DNA from: Helianthus annuus
Taxonomy: Eukaryota > Streptophyta > Magnoliopsida > Asterales > Asteraceae
DNA: 64,000 nucleotides
Direction of reading: 5' to 3'
Assembly: GCF_002127325.2 (NCBI RefSeq)
Contig: NC_035436.2
Span: forward strand, 85,991,716 to 86,055,715
Shown here: positions 10,600 through 22,176 of the stretch, one piece after another
Numbering within the stretch: the stretch's first letter is position 1
Layout of the letters: each line of letters begins with the position of its first letter
The notes under the pieces: model-generated
The model's database searches: none
What the model was told of the DNA's origin: nothing
The model's input: the letters and a program-made list of their open reading frames with translations, nothing else
Translations under genes and position numbers: made by a program

Positions 10600-11098
10600 A
10601 TTATATAGGGAGGGATGAGTTCATTAGAGAATCACAAAAAAATGAGAAATTAGAGAACCATGAGTAAAACATGTAAAAAAAACTCGTATAACATTTTTAC
10701 ATGTAAAATTTATTTTTTGTCAAATCTTTTCGGAGCTTGTGTGTACAAGCACATGTAGAATCCGTTATAATAAGATAAAATTTAAAACATGAAAAAAATT
10801 AAGAAAGTGAAATAAATACAAAAAAATCATTTTTTTATTTATTTTTATTTTTTTATTTGAATGACTTCTACATGTGTTTATATTTAATAGCTTCAAAAAT
10901 TTTTGTTCAAAGTAAAAATGGTTTTTTAATAATTTTTTAACATGTAAAACTAGTGGTTTCCCAATTCATCACTTTTTATGATTTCCCAATAAACCTAGTC
11001 TAATTCTATATATTATAAACCCTCGTACATATGGTATATTTGGAGAGCCATGATAAAATTTAAAAAAAAATGAAACTAATCTAGACTTACTATGAAAC
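10600..11098. other. AT-rich noncoding spacer before element B
   Basis: Homopolymer-rich AT sequence with several ATGTAAAA/TTTTACAT phrases in both orientations (10660-10960), which hints at a decayed inverted-repeat element. I cannot set its ends. No ORF. Confidence 0.35.
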
Positions 11099-11687
11099 TG
11101 TCACACCCTCAAATTCCACATGCGGAGTATTACCGCGAGACGCATGACTGGCTAGGATCAGGCCACCAATCATATTGAACAATTATAATAATACCGAAAA
11201 TAGTTTCACCAAACCAATACGATTAGTGACAATTAAAGTTTAAGTCCAAAGTTCTTAAGTTCAAAACAGTATTTTAAGAGAACAGCGGAAGCATAGGTAA
11301 AATGGTTCAAACATAAGTTCACAGTTCATATTTATTAAAAGAACCCAACACGGGTTAAGACGACCACTACACTTCCTCAAGCTGCAAGCTCCTAAGTCAT
11401 TGTGTACCTGCAAAGCATGCAGTAGGGTGTCAACGTAAAGTTGGCAAGTTCACGAGTTGTCCAGTTTTAATTCCATAAAACTTGTTTAAGTAGTTAAGTT
11501 ACTCATTTATATCATGCCATGGGGAGCTACCTCATATGTAAGCTACTAAACTGCGTAATACCGAATACTTAGCAACCTCATGTTTGTTATTGCCACGTTT
11601 GTCAATGTCTATCATCATTGACGGTTTGCCAAGGTCTATTAGTTCACGACTGATCCTCTCCAGGCACAGTGTGAGGTTGGTGAAACC
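11099..11687 (-). repeat. 3' LTR of element B, first part
   Basis: Starts TGTCACACCC and follows the LTR of D in order: GCGGAAGCAT, the acceptor-like CCTGCAAAGCATGCAG block (11407-11422), a GCCATGGGGAGCTACC hairpin and the GTCAATG...CATTGAC hairpin (11601-11622). It breaks off at GTGAAACC, where element C is inserted, and resumes at 17920. Confidence 0.9.
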
Positions 11688-12146
11688 TTTTGGTGCATAT
11701 TCTATGACAACAGCTTAATAGTTTGATTATTTAGTCTTTGGATATTTTGTAATGGGCTTAGCATATTGGTTAGTGAGTTATTTGTTGTAATGGGCTTGGA
11801 AAATGGCCTAGCCCAGTTGGAAGCTCAGTTCACAGACATGTGGTAGGTATATAAATATGTTTTATGATTAGGGTTTTAGTTGTTAGAGAATTTTTAGAAA
11901 GAAAAAGTCTAGAGAGAGAGGGAGCATAATTTCGAATTAGGGTTTGAAGCAAGATCACATAGAGTGGCTGTGAGGTTGTGAGTCTTGAATTGATTGTAAA
12001 ACTTCTAGTTTGGATAATCCATAGAAGACCGTTTAATTGTGAATTCTATTTTCTACTATTTTCTGTGCAAATCTGATCTAGAGGATTCCGCACTCTAGGT
12101 TAGATATACAATTCTATGAAAGATCCATGGGATTAAGGGACCTGCA
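11688..12146 (+). repeat. 5' LTR of element C
   Basis: Begins TTTTGGTGCATATTC and ends GGGACCTGCA. A TATA box (TATATAAATAT, 11848-11858) is followed by ATTAGGGTTTTA (11868-11879) and a purine-rich AGAGAGAG stretch, a plausible promoter and start region. Confidence 0.88.
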
Positions 12147-12148
12147 AT

Positions 12149-12160
12149 TGGTATCAGAGA
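12149..12160 (+). promoter_or_regulatory. Primer-binding site of element C
   Basis: TGGTATCAGAGA begins two bases after the LTR end, matching initiator tRNA-Met at 11 of its first 12 bases. Confidence 0.85.
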
Positions 12161-12529
12161 ATTAGGCTCTTGATTGGCTCGGTTCAGAATTGGCTGCCGC
12201 AGAAAACTAGGGTTTTGGAAGAAATTTCAAAATTTTTGGTTTTGTTCTTGGGATTTTCAAAAATTTTAGGATATTTTGATCTTATTGCGTATTTAATTTT
12301 GCTGTTTTGAGTGTTTTTAGTTGCAAGAAAGTTGAAGATTTTGAAGAAAAACTTGAAGATTTGAAGAAAAACTTAAAGATTTGAAGATTTGTTCTTCGTG
12401 TTCTTCGTTGTGTTCTTCATATTTTTATCAAAATTTTGCTGATTTTGGTTGTTTGATTTTGTAGGAAAGTGTTAAAAAGATTTGGAGAATCGGGATAAAA
12501 TCTTTTCAAATTTTGAAAAGATTGGATTT

Positions 12530-12852
12530 CCAGCATAATTAATAATTACACTGACTGACTAGCATAATTAATAATTACACTGACTGACCAGCATAATTAA
12601 ATCCAAAGGCGACTTTGTTAACTGTGGTAATAGTCCTCAGCGACATTATCACGGTGATCAGCGAATTTGCTAGTCGTCGTAATAGTGAACTGATCAGCCA
12701 ACGTAATTAACCAGCGTATTTAATCAGCCAGCATAATTAGCTTGACCCAACATAATTAACTTGGACCAGCGTAGTTACTCAGTACCAGCATAATTAACTT
12801 GGACTAGCATATTTACTCACCAGCATAATTAAGGTGGCTAACCAGCGTATTT
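12530..12852. repeat. Degenerate minisatellite in the leader of C
   Basis: Around a dozen copies of a CCAGCATAATTAA-type word occur, with variants CCAGCGTATTTA and CAACATAATTAA. Two adjacent units near 12535-12600 share a longer period with ATAATTACACTGACTGAC. It lies between PBS and gag. I do not know a function. Confidence 0.75.
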
Positions 12853-13236
12853 GTCGGAGGAATTAAAAAAAGTGGAGTATTTATTTTGGTGGAGTAATTG
12901 GTTGCGTATAGAGTATTTCAGGTTTTCGTAAATAAAAAAGATCCGAAAACAATCTTGACAAACCGTTTGCACGGTTGGATTCCTTGGATTCTTGGGACAA
13001 AAAAAAACTGGAAAATCCCAAAATAGGTGTTTGACATTATATATCATTGGATTCGTAATCTCGAGACGAGTCTAATGGTATAATTTGTTAAAAACAGTTT
13101 TCAGAAAAATTTTGTACGGTTTTAACGGTACGATTACGGTAAAAAAGTGACAAGGAAGGACCAGTAGAGAAGTTAGATTTGGATTTTGACATAGGTTACC
13201 AAAATCCATTTAAACTTTTAAGTTGGGTGTTTAAAG

Positions 13237-14530
13237 ATGGTCAGAATGGATGAGGCAAGTGGGACTGTGAATAAACCGCCACAACTAATAAAAGTCTCGC
13301 AATATGCTGTATGGAAGAAAGAGTTTGAGGCATTTGTTCAAAGTGAAGATTCTAGGATGTGGAGCTGTATGGTAGATGGATACGTTGCTCCTACACATCG
13401 TGTTGATAGAAGAGTTATAGTGATTTCTTATGAGAAGATGGATGAATATGAGAAACATGTGGTTGATGCTGAGAAGAAAGCTTTAGCGGCGATAAAGATG
13501 TCCTTGCCTGAGGGCATTAAACATACCTTCAAGAAGTATGGGTCTTCTAGAGAGCCGTGGGAAGCTTTGGAAAAACGTTATGAGATCTCTTCAAGACCGA
13601 ACACTTGTGATCAAGCATTGGTAGATGAGCTTGCAGCTGTGAAGATTGGAGAAGTAACTGCTGAGGTAGATGAAAAGAAGGAAGCTGATAAGGAGACTGC
13701 TGAAACGAAGGCGGCAGAAGTTTCAAAGGGCTTGAATGGTGTGAATGAACTTTCAACAGAGGTGAAGATAAAATCAGAATCTGTAAGTCATACATGTTAT
13801 AATTGCACTAAACTACAAGGTAAAGTTGACAGACTATCAGAGCAAAACAAAATTCAGTTCGCTGAATTAGAAAAGTTAAAAGTGTCAAATGTTCTTTTGA
13901 TTAAACGAGAGTCAAATTGTTTAAATAAACTCAAATCAAATGAATAGGAAATTAGCAGTTTAACAAGCAAAGTCAATGAACTGTTACAGATCATTGATTT
14001 AGCTCGTGAAACTGTGAAGGATAAAACTAATGAGTTTTCTGAAAAGTGCAGGGAATTGGCCATTGCACAAGACCAAATTGTTGAACTAAATGGAAAGTTA
14101 GACAAATTTGGAAAATCTTCATTAGTTAGGACTCAAATTCAAAAGGGGCTGAAAAAAGAGTAATGATAAAACGGGAGTGGGGTTTAGTAAGGCTTCACCT
14201 TCTAAGGATCAAGATTACTCGTTCTTACCTGATGAGAATGAGTTAACTGATTTTGTGCCTACTACACTAGCTGTAGTGGATCCGATAGCTGTGGACTTGC
14301 CGAATAGTTCAGTTTCTTTGAAAGAATCAGCTGAGTCCAACAATACATCTCATAAATCGGATAAGGATACTGAAGACGAAAAGAAGAAAACATTTAAAAA
14401 GAGATTTAATAAAAAGAGAATTTATAAGAAAAAAATCTTGTTTTAAATGTCACAACAAAGGACATGTGGCGAGTTGTTATCCTTTGAAGAAAAATAAGCA
14501 AAAAGTTGATGAAGTAAGAGATGGGAATAG
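13237..14530 (+). pseudogene. Broken gag of element C
   Basis: The first part (13237-13947, 236 aa) begins MVRMDEASGTVNKPPQL and has the copia gag features YAVWKKEFEAFV, KKALAAIKMSLPE and EPWEALEKRYE, then a K/E-rich probable coiled coil. An in-frame TAG at 13945-13947 interrupts it; the same frame continues as coiled-coil coding to about 14161. A shifted frame follows (14177-14446), and a single CCHC knuckle, CFKCHNKGHVASC, is encoded near 14436-14475 in another frame. Gag would coat the element's RNA. At least one nonsense and two frame changes make it inactive. Start chosen as the ATG after a long leader. Confidence 0.8.
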
Positions 14531-15521
14531 GGTTGGTTTGAATAATAATGTTTAACAATTGTCAAAGTAATCAACCAAGATTTCAATCTAAAACTTCAAC
14601 ATCGAGAAGATTTGATAGGCCAAGAAGTGTTTCTCTACAATTTAGTCATTTTAATGGTAAATCAAATCGATCTCAAAATAGAAATTTTGGATATCAAAAT
14701 TGATACCAAGCTTCTGGTAATCGGAATTTTCATAGAAGAAACGAATATAGGAATTTTAGTAACTCAAATGTTCAACACAATCCAAAATTTTTCCAAAGGT
14801 CAGATTATGGGAGAAGACGGTATCAAGATAATAATTTTCAAAGGTCAGAAAGTCTGAGAGTTTATTGGAACTCTCGCGATCAAAGACCTAGTGGAAGTTA
14901 TAAATCATGTTCAACAACGGGTAAAACATCCAAGACACCAGTAAGGTGTGATGGATATTGGTTAGAAGCATCTTATATGGATTTACATAGTCGACCCAAA
15001 ACCGGTAAGGTTTGGGTTCTCAAGTCTAACTAAGTTGTTGAGAATGTGCAGGATGGCCAAGAAGGACTGTTTGATGTGTTCAACAGTGGTTGTTCCTGTA
15101 AAGCATCTGAGGTGAATAGTAGGTTAAAATTGGTAACGAACTGTTTACTACAGTGTTTGTTATGATCATTCCAAAAATTAAAGATTGAAAAACTTATTGT
15201 CAGATTGAAGTGGGAGTCTGTTTGTGTTTAAAATTTGTATTTTTGAAACTTGCTCCATAAAAACAAACATTTAGGGGGAGAATTTCCCTAAGACAAAAAG
15301 AGTTTAGTTAGTGCGTGAGTTTAGGGGGAGTAAGTTATAAAGTTCAAAAAAAATCCAAAAACATTGAAAAACGAAAAACATAAAAAAATGAAAAATTGAA
15401 AAATTGAAAAAAGAGATTTCACTGTGTGAAAAAGAAGAAATGATAGTACATCAACAAGTTAGACTATCACACTGAAATTGAAATTAAATTGCTTAAGTGT
15501 GATACCAGCTTCATCATATGA
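14531..15521 (+). other. Interior of C without recognisable pol
   Basis: N/R/F-rich low-complexity coding-like sequence (14560-14860), then a phrase readable as KTGKVWVLKSN near 15000, which copia elements often have shortly before the protease. TTTAGGGGGAG occurs at about 15270 and 15320. No protease, integrase or RT motif can be confirmed. Confidence 0.45.
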
Positions 15522-16969
15522 TGTACCAATAGACAAAAAACATGAAATAATCAAATTACTAATGTGATATAAACCTAAAGAACTGAGTATGAGTGGGGAA
15601 CACATCAGTGGCGTATGGTTTAATGACCTTAAATCTTGAATTGATAGATTTCCAAAATATGAGGTTTTGGGTCTTTATACTGTTATTTCATCCGGGGGTA
15701 TCAGGGTTGTCCTTCCACTACATCCAGATACATGCTGACCTAGGCACAACCAGGATATCTTAAAAGAGCTAAAAATGCCAAAACCCATAAATGAAGAAGC
15801 TCTCCTAGAGAGTCATTTAAATGTGCAAAATGCATACATCGTACCAAAAATGGTATTTGTCTTAGCCCTGGTTAGAGATTGGTCTCTGTGATGTACGGAA
15901 GTACTGACCAGTTCACCAATTATCTATCGTTGCAAATCAAAACGGATGAATTCGGTATACTCACCTACTACGAGGAACCTTTGTGCATACCTTGATCGCA
16001 GGGGCACATCATGTAGTGGGACACGCTAGTATTTCAGTAATAATATTACCTTAACGTATCATGCGGTAATGGTACTTGAAATGTTCATGCATTTTGTTTA
16101 GGTGGACAAACATACTGGTAATCGTCTTGGACTGCTTTTCACGAAAAATTATAAAAAGAATTATCTAATAGTGTGAAAACAGTTTGATTTAGCTGATATG
16201 ATATTCTTGCACATGATTTACACAAAAAAGATGTATTGTAAATAACGTACCAGTAGGCAAAAAGCATGAAATAATCAACTTACCAATGTGATATAAACCT
16301 AACGAACTGGGTATGAGTGGGGAACATATCAGTGGCATATGGTTTAATGACCTTAAGTCTTGCGTTGATAGATTACCAAAATCTGAGGTTTTGGGTCTTT
16401 ATACTGTTATTTCATCCGGGGGTATCAGGGTTGTCCTTCTGCTGCATCCAGATACATGTTGACCTAGGCACAACCAGGATATCTTAAAAGAGCTAAAAAT
16501 TCCAAAACCCATAAATGAAGAAGCTCTCCTAGAGAGTCATTCCCATGTGCAAAATGCATAAATCGAACCAAAAATGGTATTTGTCTTAGCCCTCGTAAGA
16601 GATTGGTCTCTTTGCTGTACGGAAGTACTGACTTGTTCACCAATTATCTATGGTTGTAAATCAAAACGGATGAATTCGGTATACTCACCTACTACAAGGA
16701 ACCTTTGTGCATACCTTGATCGCGAGGGTACATCCTGTAGTGGGACATGCTAATATTTCAGTAATAATATTACCTTAACGTATCATACGGTAATGGTACT
16801 TGAAATGTTCATGCATTTTGTTTAAGTGGACAAACATACTGGTAATCGTCTTGGACTGCTTTTCACGAAGAAATATAAAAAGAATTATCTAATAGTGTGA
16901 AAACAGTTTGATTTAGCTGATATGATTTTCTTGCACATGATTCTCACAAAAAAGATGTATTGTAAATAT
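15522..16969 (+). repeat. Tandem duplication of about 724 bp in C
   Basis: Two head-to-tail copies, about 15522-16245 and 16246-16969. GAGTGGGGAACA occurs at 15591 and 16315, fixing the offset at 724. The copies differ at a few percent of positions and neither has a long ORF. The unit contains TTTCATCCGGGGGTATCAGGG and GACCTAGGCACAACCAGG phrases that I do not recognise. Confidence 0.88.
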
Positions 16970-17455
16970 TTTTAGTTTTATTTAAGTTGTGTTATTTATA
17001 AAAAACCAAAAATATATATATATTTTTAAAAAGACTTCCATATTGAACTAACAAATTGTTGTTTTTGCATGATAAGATAAAATATTGGTTTATCTTTAAC
17101 TGTGAAAAGGACTAATGGTTTTTCGATATGCTTGTGTTTCTAAACAGATTGATGCAGTTATCAAAATGAAGTGCAGAATACAAATAAAGTGCAGATTGAG
17201 AGTGAAGTGAAGAACGTGTGAAGATGCGTGGTAGGATCCTTCTACTACATTGCAGTGAGAGATATGGAAGTGTTGATGTTTACTTGCTTAACCAAAAATT
17301 GCTAGTTAACTGATCTACAATGAATGAAAGTTTTGGAGATTGGAAGCATCAGCTAAGGGGAGTCTGTTGATGTCAGAAACTATGTAGCTGACGCTATCCA
17401 AAGACCAAAAGACTGCAAGATATTTGAAGACAAAGTTACACTATGAAGCTATTGT

Positions 17456-17463
17456 CAAGGGGG
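17456..17463 (+). promoter_or_regulatory. Polypurine tract of C
   Basis: CAAGGGGG lies immediately before TGTCAGTTGGTGCAT, the start of the right LTR. Confidence 0.65.
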
Positions 17464-17919
17464 TGTCAGTTGGTGCATATTCTATGACAACAGCTTAATA
17501 GTTTGACTATTTAGTCTTTGGATATTTTGTAATAGGCTTAGCATATTGGTTAGTGAGTTATTTGTTGTAATGGGCTTGGAAAATGGCCTAGCCCAGTTGG
17601 AAGCCCAGTTCACAGACATGTGGTATATAAACATGTTTTGTGATTAGGGTTTTAGTTGTTAGAGAATTTTAGAAAGAGAAAATCCAGAGAGAGAGAGTAT
17701 AATTTCGAATTAGGGTCTGAAGCAAGATCACAGAGAGTGGATGTGAGTTTGTGAGTCTTGAATTGATTGTAAAACTTCTAGTTTGGATAATCAATACAAG
17801 ACCGTTTAATTGTGAATTCTGTTTTCTACTATTTTCTGTGCAAATCCGATCTAGAGGATTCCGCACTCTAGGTTAGATATACAATTCTATGAAAGATCCA
17901 CAGGATTAAGGGACCTACA
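17464..17919 (+). repeat. 3' LTR of element C
   Basis: Collinear with 11691-12146 with about 20 differences, for example ATGGGCTTAG against ATAGGCTTAG and GACCTGCA against GACCTACA. Ends directly before the AAACC target duplication. Confidence 0.88.
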
Positions 17920-19900
17920 AAACCTAAATAGAGCTATCAACTAATAACCCGTTCGCCAGGCCCCGACGACTAATCGATATAGAAAGTAGGGACTTTGTGA
18001 TAGAGTTTCGTTTAGTACACTTGTTGCATCTAATATAAAAAGTAATTAAATGAGCGTCACACACAAGGGGAGAAAAGTTACTTGTATCCCACACAAGGAG
18101 ATAGCGTTGTTTGTATCCCACACAAGGAGATAGCATTGTTTGTATCCCACACAAGGAGATAGTGTTTTTCGTTTCGTTTACCAACCACTGGTAATGCATG
18201 CTTTTAGAAAAAGTTGTGAACTCACCTTGGTTTGCTCGGTAGGTAATTTACTTGTTTAAACAGTTGGTCAATCACGTCCTATTATGGTTACCAATATTGG
18301 TAAGATTTCTATGCAAATAGTCCACGTATTTGTACACATAACTAACAGTTAGTCACATAAGCATCATGCACAAATTAGCAAAACGTACGGATTAATTTCT
18401 AAATCCAATAACTGAACTCTAACATGAATAGTCCAACAATGTGTGGCCCAATAAGTTAAGTGGTCTGGTGTGTGAGTGTGCGGTCCATTAAATCAGTCCA
18501 TTAACCAAGTGTGCGGCCCAATGAGTGTGGGTTGTGAGTGGGACCAGATATGAAGACATCAGTCGAAACCAAGGGATCTCGACTCAAAATCAAGAGATCT
18601 TGAGTCACAACTAAAAGGATCTCGAGTCGGAACCTTGAGGTCTCGAGTTATAGATCATTTGTCGAAACCTCATGGTTTCGAGTCAGGCTTTGAGTCGAAA
18701 TCAAGGAGGTCTTGACTCGCAACCGGACAGGTTTCGAGTCACGTTTCAAGTTGTAATCTAATGGTCTCGAGTCGCAACCAGAAAGGTTTCGACTCGCAAT
18801 CTCAGTCGAAATCTCTAAAACCCTATCTGATTCAGCATAAACCAATCAAAATCCACTAACACTTATTTTGTCCGTACAATCCCTAAATCAGATCAAAGAC
18901 ATAAAGTTTCAAATATTTTTAGAATATTCAAACAGTTCATCAGGGTTTCATCATTCTTCAAAACAGCTAATAACATCTAAAATCGTTCCATTAAATCATA
19001 ATAACACATTCCTGGTAACATCTAAGCACAACCATTATCATCGATCATCCATGGTTTCAACTCAACAATTCATGTTATTTGATCATCATCGCAAAACATA
19101 ACACAAAACATCCTCAAACAACATCATGCTTCCCCTAAATCTTCACACAACAACAAGACACAATAAGCTATACTATCCGTATCATTTAACACTCAAATCA
19201 TTCATCAAGTTTGCATCTTTATCATACATCTATCATCACCCGGAAATCATTAAAACAAATAGTGCACTAACCAGTTATTATATAGCACCGTTGTATGTAA
19301 GAAGACGATAAAACAAATTTTTCGAAAACAATAGCTTGTGATTAACTTGAAAGTTGCCGATGATGAAGGTGTTGCTGCCGAAGATCCAGGGAAAAAGAAG
19401 AGGAGTGGGTGTCTTTTTAGGGCTTTCTAGAGAGAGAAAGTGGATAAGGAGAGAGAGGGAATGTTTTTAGCAATGATGAGCAAATGATTGCTGTCAAAAA
19501 TACCCTATATGCCGGCTGCCATCATTCCTTTTATCCACAAGGGAATGTCGCAGCTTTGTAGGGTTTCGAGTGGGCTTTTCTCAGCTGGGCCAAGCCAGGT
19601 ATACACGGCCCATAGTTCAGTAAGAAGGGATGTTTGGGCCCAAGGGATCCCAAGTCGAAACCAGGAGAATCCTGACTCGAGACTGAGAGGACTCGAGTCG
19701 ATACCGAAGGGTTTCGATTCGCATATATTCATATACATTTGCATATATTTAATCTTAAATAATTATATTATAATTTTTGGTTTACACGTTTTCACATAAC
19801 TAACACATAATCAATCCGTTAATAACCAAATAAATTCTCGTTCATTAAATCCCCATAGTTACAATGTAAAGAAACGTACATGAAAACCCGAAGTGTCACA
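17920..19900 (-). repeat. 3' LTR of element B, second part
   Basis: Continues the LTR from the AAACCTAAATAG junction to TGTCACA at 19900, so the LTR is about 2.56 kb without C. It holds three copies of TATCCCACACAAGGAGATA (18084-18163), the TTACCA-ACCAC-TGGTAA hairpin (18179-18195), the donor-like block (intron base 1 at 18225), a GAGTCG/GAAACC word array (18548-18815) and a U3 with the same words (19640-19730). The predicted leader intron of B runs 18225 to 11408, interrupted by C. Confidence 0.88.
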
Positions 19901-20001
19901 TTATCCCCAAGTTTCAAGAATTTCGTCTCGAAATTTAGAACGTAGCCACGAATAAGCTAGTATGTTTAAACTTTTTTGTGGGGTGTCACATCATCCCCCT
20001 G

Positions 20002-20747
20002 TTAGTATGGAATTTTGTCCCAAAATTCAACTGTAGCCTTAGTGCTGGGAGTTTTGTTTGCAAACAACTTGCGATACCTACGCATCATCTGGTTTTCCCA
20101 TTCCCAGGTAAACTTTGGGCCACGGCGCGAGTTCCAATGAACTCGGACTATAGGTGTATTGCTACGCTTGAGGGTCTTGATTTCTCGATCCATGATCTTA
20201 ATCGATTCCTCAACGAAGCGTAGTTGGTCGTCAATTATGAGTTCCTTAAAAGGAACAATGAGTGTTTCATCTGACAGACACTTCTTCAGATTAGACACGT
20301 GGAAGACGTTATGTACCGCACTCAGCTCTTCAGGCAGGTTCAGTCTATATGCTACCTTACTGATCTTCTCAGTAATTTCGAAAGGTCCAACGTATCGTGG
20401 ATTAAGCTTGCCCCTTTTGCCAAAACGTACCACACCTTTCCAAGGTGAAACTTTTAGTAGAACCTGGTCCCCGACCTGGAATTCTAGAGGTTTCCTACGC
20501 TTATCGGCGTAGCTTTTCTGACGGTCACATGTTGCCGACATTCGTTGTCTAATCGGATCAGTCTTTTCTGTAGTGTCAAGTACAAGCTCTGGGCCAGTAA
20601 TTTGGCTTTCGCCAACTTCCGCCCAGCACAAAGGTGACCGGCATTTACGTCCGTACAATGCCTCAAATGGTGCTGCCTGAATGCTAGTGTGGTAGCTGTT
20701 GTTATAAGAAAATTCTACCAGAGGTAGGTGTCGCTCCCACCTGTTTC
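20002..20747 (-). pseudogene. B pol, integrase C-terminus and chromodomain
   Basis: Open from [16 protein letters not shown] through [16 protein letters not shown], the [24 protein letters not shown]-type segment, [13 protein letters not shown] and the chromodomain-like [20 protein letters not shown] to a stop at 20002-20004. The chromodomain is thought to steer chromovirus integration to marked chromatin. The open frame to 20928 on the upstream side is inserted LTR sequence, not pol. Confidence 0.85.
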
Positions 20748-21209
20748 TATTGGTGCATATATTGTATGTCTGCCACTGTGCGAATAGGCTAGATAGAACG
20801 TGTGTTGAATATTGTATAGAATAGAGTGAAATCCAGTATGAATCAAAGGTTTTGTGATGTATAAGTTCATTCGTACGAAGGGAGTCCCTTCGTACGAACG
20901 GCCAACTCATGGGTTTGTACAGAGCCACAAGACTTAGCCGCTTCGTATGAAGGCACTCGGTGCAGCTTCGTACGAAGCCACCTTGCCTATATATATGGGC
21001 TTTGGGGTCTTGTGTTGGAAAACCTTTTGGTTCCTAGAGGGGAGATGTTGTCCAACTGCTTTCGCGGGTATGTAACTTTCATATATTAATAGAAACCAGA
21101 TTATAAGTAATTGTTCGGTGTCGTTTCTATCTTCTACTTATTTCTTATCACTGAACCGGTTATCTCGGGACCAAAGCTCTATCAAACTCGACGTTTCCTG
21201 GACTATCAA
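20748..21209 (+). mobile_element. Solo LTR-like insertion, about 460 bp, in B integrase
   Basis: Interrupts B pol between CCCACCTGTTT and TTCCAAAGTCGAT, which are adjacent in relatives. It starts near TTGGTGCATAT, like the LTR of C, and ends ...CTATCA; imperfect flanking GTTTC/GTTCC may be the target duplication. It has a TATA box (CTATATATAT, 20987-20996) and upstream a 29-base perfect inverted repeat (20870-20898) plus further TTCGTACGAA words at 20942-20951 (one change) and 20967-20976. Orientation is set by the TATA box. Family unassigned, probably copia. Confidence 0.65.
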
Positions 21210-22176
21210 GTTCCAAAGTCGATAACACATGCTCTCAGCATGTTCTCAAGTGTTTGGATGGTACGTTCGGTCTGACCATCAGTCTGCGGGTGGTAAGCAG
21301 TGCTCATGTCTAATTATGAGCCAAAGAATTTGTGCATAGCTTGCCACAAATCGGAGGTAAAACGTGGGTCTCGATCAGAGATGATGGATGTTGGCACTTC
21401 GTACCTAGCAACTACTTCCTTCAAGTAGATGGCTGCATGTTTTGAAAACTTGTCGGTTTCTTTGATCACGAGGAAGTTAGCAGACTTGGTTAAACGGTCT
21501 ATGATCACCAAACTGGTATCGTTTCCGCTCTGCGACCTTGGTAAGCCAGTAACAAAGTCCATGGAAATATGTTCCCATTTCTAGGTTGGCAACTCTGGTT
21601 GTTGTAGTAAGCCCGACGACTTTTGGTATTCAATCTTGACTCTAGCGCAAGTCAAGCATTTGCTAACGTACTTAGCAATGATAGCCTTCATGTTCGGCCA
21701 CCAGTACAAAGTCTTGAGATCGTGATACATCTTATTAGAACCTGGATGCATCGAGTAGCGAGACTTGTGTGCTTCGTCCATCACAAGCTCTCTGAGATCT
21801 CCGTGGAATGGAACCCAGATATGGTCCATGAAGTAGTAGATGCCGTCGTCTTTAAGTTCGAGCTACTTTTCCATGTCCCGCATGGATTCAGCTACAAGGT
21901 TCTTTGCTTTCAGTGCTTTGAATTGAGCGTTTCGAATCTGGCTAGGAAGGTTCAAGTGTATAGTAAGTTGCAAAGCACGAACACACTTAGGTTTGTTCTC
22001 TTGCCTGCTGAGAGCATCGGCCACAACGTTTGCCTTGCCAAGATGATACTTAATTGTGCACTCATAGTCGTTTAGGAGTTCGACCCACCGGCGTTGCCGC
22101 ATGTTCAACTCCTTTTGGTCCAATATGTGCTGGAGACTCTTGTGATGGGTGTAAATCATACACTTGGTACCGTACA
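21210..22176 (-). pseudogene. B pol, integrase core and RNase H end
   Basis: Pieces with [13 protein letters not shown] sequence near 21250-21290, [15 protein letters not shown] and IISDRDPRF (21314-21562), the zinc region [10 protein letters not shown] (21581-21829) and [12 protein letters not shown] with ADALSRQ (to 22176). Stops stand at 21314-21316 (an Arg codon in relatives) and 21581-21583. It ends at the solo LTR; the open frame continuing to 22288 is LTR-derived. Confidence 0.85.

Larger units (their letters stand above)
11688..17919 (+). mobile_element. Copia-like gag-only element C, 6.2 kb
   Basis: Plus-strand LTR element inside the LTR of B. LTRs of about 456-459 bp (11688-12146 and 17464-17919) differ at about 20 positions by eye, roughly 4%, so it is older than SIRE, D or A. 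The TSD AAACC is at 11683-11687 and 17920-17924. The interior has a PBS, a minisatellite, a broken gag and a 724-bp tandem duplication, but no recognisable RT or integrase. The left LTR appears to lack the first bases (TGTCAG) of the right one. Copia membership rests on the gag and zinc-knuckle style and is inference. Confidence 0.85.

Noticed and set aside
14990..15125. Possible protease remnant in element C (KTGKVWVLKSN, then an NSGCS phrase)
   Set aside because: Too short and degenerate; the catalytic Asp would be Asn, and no flanking integrase supports it.
20748..20928. N-terminal part of the ORF 20002-20928
   Set aside because: This portion is translation of the inserted solo LTR, not of B pol.
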